This document shows positions 7,652-13,992 of a DNA stretch of 25,843 bases, piece by piece (positions within the stretch are counted from its first letter, which is position 1; each line of letters starts with the position of its first letter). Source of the DNA: a virus; IMG/VR virus record IMGVR_UViG_3300010389_000044, positions 1 to 25,843 of that record; one strand, given 5' to 3'. The notes under the pieces are model-generated. The model did not search any database, was not told the DNA's origin, and worked only from the letters and a program-made list of their open reading frames with translations. The translations under genes and the position numbers were made by a program.

Positions 7652-9700
7652 TTATTTTTTGAATCTTTTACCTAAAGCTTCAGAGATATTTTGAAGATAA
7701 GCATTGCTAACTCCAGATCTCATATTAGTATCAGGTTGAGTAGATTCTTGGGACTCGTTGATTTGTTCTAGATTAGGTTTAACTGGAGCCTTAAGACCTC
7801 TTGTTCTCCAGAAGTTATTGATCTGGTAAGGAGTCGATAAATTATAGAACTTACTCTGTGCAACGATTGCATTTTTCTGTCCTTCGTTTAGTGATTCCCA
7901 AGCCGGAACTAAATCTTCTGGGATCATATCAAGGAATTTTTCTCCTGATTCAACCTGCTCAGTCAAAGCAGATCCCATAATGTGAGCGACATCCGTACCC
8001 GAATTGAAGCTCTGCTCGTTTAGAGCTTTGGCGACCTTTTGTTTTTCGGCCTCGTTCAAAGAAAGGAATCCTTCTCTTGTTCTCTCATCTACGAGATTCA
8101 AGAAAGGATAATTTTTTTCGTTTATGATCTTATCAGTTTCTTTCTTGTTTACTGATTCGATTAGACTATCAACTTTTGATGTTAAAGAAGTGTAGTTTCC
8201 TGAGAAACCTGAAGTTCTTTTACCTTCGTTGATAGATTCGTTAATTTCTTTAGTCATGTTACCTGGCTTAGTACCTTTGTTTACAGACTCTGCCAAGTAC
8301 TCTGAATATTCCATGTTAGACTTAACCTTTTCTGCTAGATATTCAGAGTAGTTAATGTTACCATTTAATTTCTCTGCTAGATAGTCAGCGTAAGAAATAC
8401 CTTTATCTAGATTTTCTGCTAGATAATCTGAGTAAGCTATATTCTTGTCTAAGTTTTCTGCTAGGTATTCTGAGTAAGAGATATTCTTATCTAAGTTTTC
8501 TGCTAGGTATTCTGAGTAAGAAATATTGCTGTCTAGATTCTCAGCCAAATATTCAGAATAGGAAATGTTCTTATCTAAGTTTTCTGCTAGATACTCAGAG
8601 TAAGAGATATTCTTGTCTAAGTTTTCTGCTAGATATTTGCTGTAAGCGATGTTCTTTTCTACGTTCTCTGCGATGTATTCAGAATAAGAGATATTTCCAT
8701 CTACGTGCTCAGCCAAGTATTTAGCGTATGAAATAGCTTTATCTAGATTTTCTGCTAAGTATTTGTTATAAGAAATAGAACCTTCAAGATTCTCTGCTAG
8801 ATAATCTCCATACTTGATCGAATTCTCTAGATTTTCAGCTAGATATTCTGAATATTTTTCGAGTCTTTGGACTCTTTCTTCTAGAGATGAATCAATTCCT
8901 TCAGATCCTGAAGAACCGCTCTCTGAAACAGTTTTGATTTCGTTTCTCAACGACTCTAACTCTTTATTTAGAATTAAGGAATACTCGTTGAGTTCCTCTG
9001 CTGTGACAAAGTTGTCCATGTTCCTATCTTTATTTGTGTTCTCTTTCAAAATTTTAGAGATTTTGTCTGTGTCTTTAATTCTATATATCTGAACGTTAGA
9101 ATTTTTCTCCAGCCCAAAACTCTCATTTATGTTATTTAGTGAGTTGATAATAGAATCTTTTCTGAAATTCTCGAATGAATCATGAGATACACTCTCATAA
9201 ACTCTTTCAAGTTGAGCATTTTCAAATCCAGGATCAGCAACAAGATCGTAAGTGAAAATCTTCTTAATTTCTACTTTTTTATCGTTCTTGACGTTACCTG
9301 CTGCTCTTGAAGAAATGGAAATTGGAATACCAGCATCAACTAATTCCTTAGCTACTTTACCAGCTGGGGTGTTAAGAAGTTTAATCTTGATTTTAAGAGT
9401 CCTATTGTCATTATCATATGAAAGATCAGTGATGATGTGAGAGATGTTCTTTAGTGAAACATCAAACTCTTTTGGGTGATCCAATTCTCCAACCAATCGA
9501 TTTTGCTCGATCTTCTTTTTTAGATAATCTAAATGAGGAAGATATTCCTTCTCCTCATAGATTCTCTTGTTGGAGTTCTCCACTCCAAAAACTGCTGCCA
9601 CACCCTCAAGAAAATACTCTCCATTTTCCTTCTTAGTTTGAAGGTTTTTTGAGGCTTTCTCGAGAATGAGAACGTAATCTAGATTTTTTTCCTTTTCCAT
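7652..9700 (-). CDS. 21: Prohead protease (gp21-like) fused to repetitive scaffold (gp22-like)
   Basis: A 682-residue protein. Residues 1-165 look like the T4 gp21 prohead protease: EGVAAVFGVENSNKRIY (32-48), GELDHP with the probable catalytic His75, PISISSRAAG with the probable nucleophile at Ser130 or Ser131, and YDLVADPGF (151-159). After a linker, residues 282-477 are fourteen tandem 14-residue units of the type SYSEYLAENLDKNI, probably an extended or coiled helix. The remaining 200 residues are helical and end in GKRFKK. In T4 the protease and core scaffold are separate adjacent genes; here they are in one frame directly upstream of the capsid gene. Met228 (codon 9017-9019) could be an internal start giving a 455-residue free scaffold. 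A promoter candidate is placed 2 bases before the first ATG. Confidence 0.85.
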   Translation of the reverse strand: MEKEKNLDYVLILEKASKNLQTKKENGEYFLEGVAAVFGVENSNKRIYEEKEYLPHLDYLKKKIEQNRLVGELDHPKEFDVSLKNISHIITDLSYDNDNRTLKIKIKLLNTPAGKVAKELVDAGIPISISSRAAGNVKNDKKVEIKKIFTYDLVADPGFENAQLERVYESVSHDSFENFRKDSIINSLNNINESFGLEKNSNVQIYRIKDTDKISKILKENTNKDRNMDNFVTAEELNEYSLILNKELESLRNEIKTVSESGSSGSEGIDSSLEERVQRLEKYSEYLAENLENSIKYGDYLAENLEGSISYNKYLAENLDKAISYAKYLAEHVDGNISYSEYIAENVEKNIAYSKYLAENLDKNISYSEYLAENLDKNISYSEYLAENLDSNISYSEYLAENLDKNISYSEYLAENLDKNIAYSDYLAENLDKGISYADYLAEKLNGNINYSEYLAEKVKSNMEYSEYLAESVNKGTKPGNMTKEINESINEGKRTSGFSGNYTSLTSKVDSLIESVNKKETDKIINEKNYPFLNLVDERTREGFLSLNEAEKQKVAKALNEQSFNSGTDVAHIMGSALTEQVESGEKFLDMIPEDLVPAWESLNEGQKNAIVAQSKFYNLSTPYQINNFWRTRGLKAPVKPNLEQINESQESTQPDTNMRSGVSNAYLQNISEALGKRFKK
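8270..8857 (-). repeat. Fourteen tandem 42-base units coding the scaffold repeat
   Basis: Fourteen contiguous 42-base units encode the 14-residue motif xYxxYLAENLDKNI. Third codon positions vary considerably between units while the protein pattern is kept. The array is therefore an old, selected protein repeat and not a recent slippage product. Every unit contains LAE or IAE. Confidence 0.95.
9017..9030 (-). promoter_or_regulatory. Possible internal translation start for a separate scaffold product
   Basis: In the minus strand GATAGGAACATG places an AGGA-like Shine-Dalgarno sequence just before the in-frame Met228 codon (9017-9019) of the protease-scaffold gene. It falls at the junction between the protease domain and the scaffold. 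The spacing is short (3-4 bases) and few genes here use a Shine-Dalgarno sequence, so this is tentative. Confidence 0.35.
9081..9090 (-). promoter_or_regulatory. Possible internal late promoter before the scaffold part, AGATATATAG
   Basis: AGATATATAG on the minus strand lies inside the protease-scaffold gene, about 62 bases before the possible internal start at 9019. It is nearly identical to the intergenic GGGATATATAG at 5841-5852. It could drive scaffold (and capsid) expression separately from the protease. Confidence 0.3.
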
Positions 9701-9702
9701 TT

Positions 9703-9714
9703 CTTTTATATATC
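9703..9714 (-). promoter_or_regulatory. Candidate late promoter, GATATATAAAAG
   Basis: Minus-strand GATATATAAAAG ends two bases before the ATG at 9700. If it works as a -10 element, the message would start at or next to the start codon and so be nearly leaderless. Confidence 0.45.
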
Positions 9715-9734
9715 TAATTTTCTATTAGAACTTT

Positions 9735-12212
9735 TTATTCTTCTTCAGCCATATCAGAAACCGCTATAGTAAGCTCATCCATACCCTCTGCTAGAGAATC
9801 AAGATCTTCTTCTGTAATATTCTTACAGTTTTCTCTCATTTTTGATGAATTAGCAGAAAGGGCATTAACTCCTCTCTTGATAGAATCCAAGGCATCCTCA
9901 AATTCTTTAGGAACTCCGGAAAGAGGATTTTTAGTTTTGAATCTAGGGAAAGATGGAATCTCGTCCATATCTGTATAGAGGTCTTTGAAGAATCCACCAA
10001 TTCCACCACCAATTATCTCATTGATTGAAGCTTGGATGCTTTCTCCTGCAAGAGAAAGAAATCTTTGTTCTACTAGAGGCCAAACTGGAATTGCCTTACC
10101 TGCTCCATCATTAGTGTAAGTTCCCCTTGAAAGAATAAGTGTTGACATGATAGCTAAAAGATCTTGAGATGAAACTGTTCCACCTAAGCTATTATAAAGT
10201 CCCCTAGCCATTGCATAAGCAGCATCTGGCTCGATGTATCCATTAAAGACTATTACTGTAACTGGATTTCTATCGTCACCAGCCCATTTAGCTATAGCTC
10301 CACCTCCAATTGCTCCTGCTGCAATAGTTCCAGCTGTTCCTAAAGCCCCAACTGCTGCTGCAGTACCTGTCGCTAAAGCTCCAGCTGCTGCAGTTCCACC
10401 AATTAGAGGAACTGAAGCTAAACCACCGGTAGCAACAATTGCACCGGCAACTAATCCGGAAATTAAAACTCCTTTTCCAACCCCACTGAACCATTCTGAC
10501 CAACTCTCATCGTAGTAGATAGAATAAGCTCCATCGTTAACCGGTTTAAGACCTTTCCATTCGATTGTCTCTTCTTCCTCTTTATCTTCCTCTTTATCTT
10601 CCTTATCTTCGTCTTTATCTGTATCTGCTCCCGCACAAGGAAGAACTTTTCCAGCTGCTAGAGAATCTTTGATACACTTATCTTTGAGTTTCTTTTTCTC
10701 TTCTTCTGTTTCTTTCTCTTCTTCCTTACTCTCTTCTTTTTCTGGAGCTTTTGCTTTTAATCTATCGAAAACTTGTTCGTCTAATTTTTCAAGTTCCAGA
10801 TTTTCCTCGATGACAGAAAAGAAATCATCAAATTCTAAGATAGAAGTTCCTTTAACTTCTTCCCTTTCTTGGACTTTTTCAGCGAAGGACATTTCCCAGT
10901 CTTTTGATTCTTCAAAAGCTGTTCCGACTGTTTCTGCTGTTTCAACATCAATATCATTAGATGTTAATCCCATGATACCGTCATACATTTCTTTGGTTAG
11001 ATCTGCAGTTAATTCCTGACCAGTCTCACCTGATAGGTATGCCCAAACAATATTACAAGCAGTTGAAGTTCCTTTACCATAAACTTTATCCGCTCCGCCT
11101 TTTTTAGAGAGGTATGTTTTGATTGAAGGAATAAGCTCCATCAATTTGGATTGGATCTTTCCGACCTCATTACATTTTGTGTTAAGCTTAACTGGGAATG
11201 TACACTCCTTAGTCGTAACTGGAGTGGTTTCTACTTTCTCCTTCTCTACGCTCACACAGATTCCTTTTCCTGAATCATATACTTTTCCTGGAGGACAAAC
11301 TGGAGGAATTACCGGAGGTGGTGTAAATCCACCCTGTTTAAGAATTCCATCCTTGATTCTATTGTATTCTTTTTTCTGTCTGATGATCTCATTGATAAGA
11401 TTATCCTGATCTCTCATATAATCTTTTCTCTTCATCGCTCCTTTAGGAGTAATAACCTGTAAGCCTTTTCGATCTACCATTTGGAGATCCTGTGCTTTTT
11501 GGTAGAGTCCAGTAGCAATATCTTTGTATCTGTCTACGTCTGCATTGTCTTTAAGAGCAGGAACGTATTTGTCTCTATCTACCATACCAACAAAAGCTGT
11601 GGCAGCATCTAAAGACTCCTTAGATTTATTAAAAGCTTTAGATCTGAATTCTGCTTCAGTTGTATCAGTCTCTTCACCACTTCTTTTGGCTTCTTCAACA
11701 ACATCACCAGATTTCTTAACCTCGTCATAAAGAGAAGGTTTTGTTTTCTTCATTTGTTTTTCTCTCTCAGCTAGATCAGCTTCGAAGTTATTCAGCATCT
11801 TTTTAATAGTGTCTTCCTTAGCTGAATTGAATAATCTCTCGTCAGCCATAACTGTTTCAAGGGATCTAAAAAGATCCATTAAATAACCAACGTTCTTATC
11901 GAATGCACTTTTTTGAGCAGGATCAAGGTATCCGAGTGATTGTACTAATGAGATCACATATTGCCTAAATGCACCGAAGTTTGAAATTCCGAGCATTTTA
12001 TTCTTAACCTCTGAAAATCCTCTTGTTGTTTTTAACCCTTCATTCTTAGAATTAAGGATAATTGAAAAAAGATTATTTAAAATAGTAGAAAGGGACGTTA
12101 GTGCGTCCATTGCTTCTTTTTTCTTGTCCTCTTTTTCTTCGTTGATTGAGGAAGAAAGACTTTCATAAATGAAGTTCTTTCCCTGATACATGTCTTGAAT
12201 TTTCTTGTTCAT
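9735..12212 (-). CDS. Large head-block protein with hydrophobic Gly/Ala segment and possible peptidoglycan-binding domain
   Basis: An 825-residue protein that I do not recognise as a whole. It starts MNKKIQDMYQGKNFIYE (1-17), a leader ending in IYE and related to the start of the 3166-3708 product. A helical charged region follows to about 300, then a small Pro/Cys module (CPPGKVYDSGKGICV, about 304-319). Residues 336-395 resemble a peptidoglycan-binding-type fold (GKIQSKLMEL then VYGKGTSTACNIVWAYLSG). A long Glu/Lys linker occupies 484-552. About 578-645 is a very hydrophobic Gly/Ala/Val stretch able to cross a membrane more than once. The rest is helical and ends in acidic residues. A protein packaged in the head and ejected into the envelope would fit this, but that is inference. 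Its start overlaps the nucleotidyltransferase gene by 50 bases. Confidence 0.6.
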   Translation of the reverse strand: MNKKIQDMYQGKNFIYESLSSSINEEKEDKKKEAMDALTSLSTILNNLFSIILNSKNEGLKTTRGFSEVKNKMLGISNFGAFRQYVISLVQSLGYLDPAQKSAFDKNVGYLMDLFRSLETVMADERLFNSAKEDTIKKMLNNFEADLAEREKQMKKTKPSLYDEVKKSGDVVEEAKRSGEETDTTEAEFRSKAFNKSKESLDAATAFVGMVDRDKYVPALKDNADVDRYKDIATGLYQKAQDLQMVDRKGLQVITPKGAMKRKDYMRDQDNLINEIIRQKKEYNRIKDGILKQGGFTPPPVIPPVCPPGKVYDSGKGICVSVEKEKVETTPVTTKECTFPVKLNTKCNEVGKIQSKLMELIPSIKTYLSKKGGADKVYGKGTSTACNIVWAYLSGETGQELTADLTKEMYDGIMGLTSNDIDVETAETVGTAFEESKDWEMSFAEKVQEREEVKGTSILEFDDFFSVIEENLELEKLDEQVFDRLKAKAPEKEESKEEEKETEEEKKKLKDKCIKDSLAAGKVLPCAGADTDKDEDKEDKEEDKEEEETIEWKGLKPVNDGAYSIYYDESWSEWFSGVGKGVLISGLVAGAIVATGGLASVPLIGGTAAAGALATGTAAAVGALGTAGTIAAGAIGGGAIAKWAGDDRNPVTVIVFNGYIEPDAAYAMARGLYNSLGGTVSSQDLLAIMSTLILSRGTYTNDGAGKAIPVWPLVEQRFLSLAGESIQASINEIIGGGIGGFFKDLYTDMDEIPSFPRFKTKNPLSGVPKEFEDALDSIKRGVNALSANSSKMRENCKNITEEDLDSLAEGMDELTIAVSDMAEEE

Positions 12213-12960
12213 TGTATATGTTTGTATATGCCTTCGATATAAGGTCTATTATCTTTCCTATATATCCTTCGTTTCTGAGTTTTTTGAAGACGAGATTTTC
12301 AACAGAGAATTCACCCCCTTTAGATAATCCTTCTCTTCTGGTCTTCACTATTTTCTTTTTGAGTTTTTGAGCTCTGTTGTAGATCTCTTCTTCTGTGATT
12401 TGTGAAAAATCTGAGGTATTAACAAGATTTTCCATTTTGGTGATCTCATCTACAAAATGGTGAAATTTGAGATCTACATCTCTATGGTCTATCTCGGGTT
12501 CAGTGTATCTAGGTTCTTTGATCCATTCTCCATTTAGAAGAGAATAAAGTCCCGATGCAACATGGGGTTCATTTATGTCTTGAGCATAAAGTTCCACATC
12601 GTGATCTCTAAGAACCACATTGTGACGCATATTCCAGATAAATCTTTGACCATCTAGTGCTTTTTTGACCAGATCCTTGTTCTCGTCAATTTCACTAAAA
12701 TCGAATAAGACATGGACGTCTAGATCTGATTTTTCTCCCCAATTATAATTAGCTAGGGATCCTGTTAGTTGTATGTCTCGAATTGGGACCTCAACTTTAA
12801 GAGCTTTATAGAAATCTTCCGCTATCTTTAATAGCTTTTCTCTGATTGTGGGATCGAACTGGTTACCAGTCCAAAATTTTGGATTGAGCTCCTTTTTATA
12901 AAATTCGTCTCTGTTTTCACTTTCAGAGACCCAAGAATTATAATCTAAAATGTTCTTCAA
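12163..12960 (-). CDS. Nucleotidyltransferase-fold protein (pol beta superfamily)
   Basis: A 265-residue protein whose residues 64-83 carry the nucleotidyltransferase signature: LTGSLANYNW (GS at 67-68), then SDLDVHV with metal-binding Asp79 and Asp81. A plausible third acid is Glu123 in HDVELYAQD. Such enzymes transfer a nucleotide to a protein, RNA or small molecule; the acceptor here is unknown. The start codon appears to be TTG (12958-12960), read in frame into KNILDYNSWVSESEN. No in-frame ATG gives the same N-terminus. The leader resembles those of neighbouring head-block proteins, though its site is VSE instead of (I/L)xE. It lies between the exonuclease and the 825-residue gene, overlapping the latter by 50 bases. 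Confidence 0.65.
   Translation of the reverse strand: MKNILDYNSWVSESENRDEFYKKELNPKFWTGNQFDPTIREKLLKIAEDFYKALKVEVPIRDIQLTGSLANYNWGEKSDLDVHVLFDFSEIDENKDLVKKALDGQRFIWNMRHNVVLRDHDVELYAQDINEPHVASGLYSLLNGEWIKEPRYTEPEIDHRDVDLKFHHFVDEITKMENLVNTSDFSQITEEEIYNRAQKLKKKIVKTRREGLSKGGEFSVENLVFKKLRNEGYIGKIIDLISKAYTNIYNEQENSRHVSGKELHL
12258..12267 (-). promoter_or_regulatory. Possible promoter for the 825-residue gene, GGATATATAG
   Basis: Minus-strand GGATATATAG lies within the end of the nucleotidyltransferase gene, about 45 bases before the ATG at 12212. It matches the motif seen between genes. Confidence 0.35.
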
Positions 12961-12993
12961 AACCCGGACTTTATACTTATATATCCGGGTTTT
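12959..12993 (-). terminator. Hairpin with a promoter motif in its loop, between exonuclease and nucleotidyltransferase
   Basis: A perfect 10-base-pair inverted repeat, AAAACCCGGA (12959-12968) with TCCGGGTTTT (12984-12993), surrounds a 15-base loop. On the minus strand it follows the exonuclease stop and ends in TTTT running into the TTG start codon. On the plus strand it is followed by a longer T-run. A GGATATATAAG motif lies across the loop and one arm. It may terminate the upstream unit while the same DNA starts the next one, or it may fold around the start codon and limit translation. Confidence 0.55.
12976..12986 (-). promoter_or_regulatory. Candidate late promoter, GGATATATAAG
   Basis: GGATATATAAG on the minus strand lies 15 bases before the TTG start of the nucleotidyltransferase gene and inside the hairpin at 12959-12993. 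It equals the consensus of this motif family. Confidence 0.5.
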
Positions 12994-12999
12994 TGTTTT

Positions 13000-13701
13000 T
13001 TAGAGATCGGTTATCCGATCAAAACACTTCATCGTGCAGATAACATCTTTTTCACAATAGTCTTTGATCTCTTCTACTGCTTCTCTTTCCCAATAGTATT
13101 CATGGACTTTAGACCCCTCCAAGTTGTCTTTAGATGAAGGAACACCCAGAACATGGGAGATAAGATCTAGGGAAGAAAAAGATTGTCCCCATGACCCAAA
13201 AGAGAATGTTTCTCCTAGATCTAGGTAAGGAAGTTCCCATGGCTTCTTGTTCCATGCTTGAATTAGGGGATCTGGGGTAATTGAATTGATAAGCATTCTC
13301 TTTCCAATATAAGGCACATCAAAATTCTTGATATTCAATCCTCCTATTTTAAATCCCTTTTTTCTTGAATTTTCGAATATCTTATTGGCTTTATTTAGAA
13401 TATCCATTTCATCATCTCCATAGAAGCTTGTGATTTTTTCTTCTCTCGTCGAGGTGAATACACCAAAAGAGATACAGATCACTCGCCCAAACTCTGGATG
13501 AAGGGAAGCTCTGTTTTTCCATAGATCCCCTGGATCTTTAGATTCTTCCGGATCAATATTTTTTTCTAGCCATTTACATCTTTTAATCCAAAGCTCAGCA
13601 AGTTTGGGATCTTCTTCTAAAACCTTATCGAATGTTGGATACTGGCCAGCAGTTTCAACATCAAAATAAAGGGTATTTTCTGTGATTTGTCTTGAGATCA
13701 T
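13000..13701 (-). CDS. 3'-5' exonuclease, DnaQ/PolB exonuclease-like (RNase H fold)
   Basis: A 233-residue protein with the three exonuclease motifs of the DEDD superfamily. Exo I is LYFDVETAG with Asp14 and Glu16. Exo II is GGLNIKNFDVPYIGKRML with Asn123 and Asp128. Exo III is DYCEKDV with Tyr215 and Asp219, which puts it in the DEDDy type. The arrangement matches predicted stand-alone 3'-5' exonucleases related to the PolB proofreading domain. It would trim single-stranded DNA ends in repair, recombination or replication in the cytoplasm. Its ATG faces the plus-strand small gene with only 17 bases between them. Its stop is followed at once by a hairpin. Confidence 0.85.
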   Translation of the reverse strand: MISRQITENTLYFDVETAGQYPTFDKVLEEDPKLAELWIKRCKWLEKNIDPEESKDPGDLWKNRASLHPEFGRVICISFGVFTSTREEKITSFYGDDEMDILNKANKIFENSRKKGFKIGGLNIKNFDVPYIGKRMLINSITPDPLIQAWNKKPWELPYLDLGETFSFGSWGQSFSSLDLISHVLGVPSSKDNLEGSKVHEYYWEREAVEEIKDYCEKDVICTMKCFDRITDL

Positions 13702-13706
13702 AATTT

Positions 13707-13716
13707 GATATATAAG
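13707..13716 (+). promoter_or_regulatory. Candidate late promoter on the plus strand, GATATATAAG
   Basis: GATATATAAG lies in the 17-base gap between two divergent genes, two bases before the ATG at 13719. It is the only copy of the motif that points along the plus strand into a gene, and it supports the reality of that gene. The spacing implies a very short or absent leader. Confidence 0.45.
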
Positions 13717-13718
13717 TT

Positions 13719-13985
13719 ATGGAAAAATACGGTTATAAAAACATAAGTGATAGAGACGAGTTTCAAAGATCCTCTTCTGAAACTAGAGGAGTTCATTACG
13801 GACCTTCTGATAAATCGACTACTACCGAAAACGGATTCACAGACTTCACTAAACAAGGAAGCTGGGGAATGCCAGGAGAAACTCGATATTTTGTAAAAGG
13901 ATTTGATGCTCTTGCTAAAGCTTCTGATAACGCAAGCCAAGCTGTAATGGGAAAAAGAAAACCTAAAGGGTTTGTTGGGTGGTAA
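13719..13985 (+). CDS. Small protein of unknown function, the only plus-strand gene
   Basis: An 88-residue protein, polar in its first half (many Ser, Thr, Asp) and ending in a basic, Trp-capped tail (GKRKPKGFVGW). It has no membrane segment or known motif. Three things argue that it is real. It fills the gap between the exonuclease and UvdE-like genes almost exactly (17 and 7 bases). A promoter-like GATATATAAG precedes its ATG on this strand. Its composition is protein-like, whereas the antisense frame is the Ser/Phe-rich type expected of a shadow. It is divergent from the exonuclease gene and convergent with the UvdE-like gene, so its transcript would overlap theirs. The function is unknown. 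Confidence 0.7.
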   Translation: MEKYGYKNISDRDEFQRSSSETRGVHYGPSDKSTTTENGFTDFTKQGSWGMPGETRYFVKGFDALAKASDNASQAVMGKRKPKGFVGW

Positions 13986-13992
13986 TTTAAAA

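Noticed and set aside
8270-8857. Regular 42-base repeats resembling a CRISPR array
   Set aside because: There are no spacers: units are contiguous, in frame, and vary mostly at third codon positions, so they are a protein repeat.
10234-10515. Plus-strand frame rich in Ala and Pro
   Set aside because: It is antisense to the Gly/Ala hydrophobic segment of the 825-residue protein and has no start signals.
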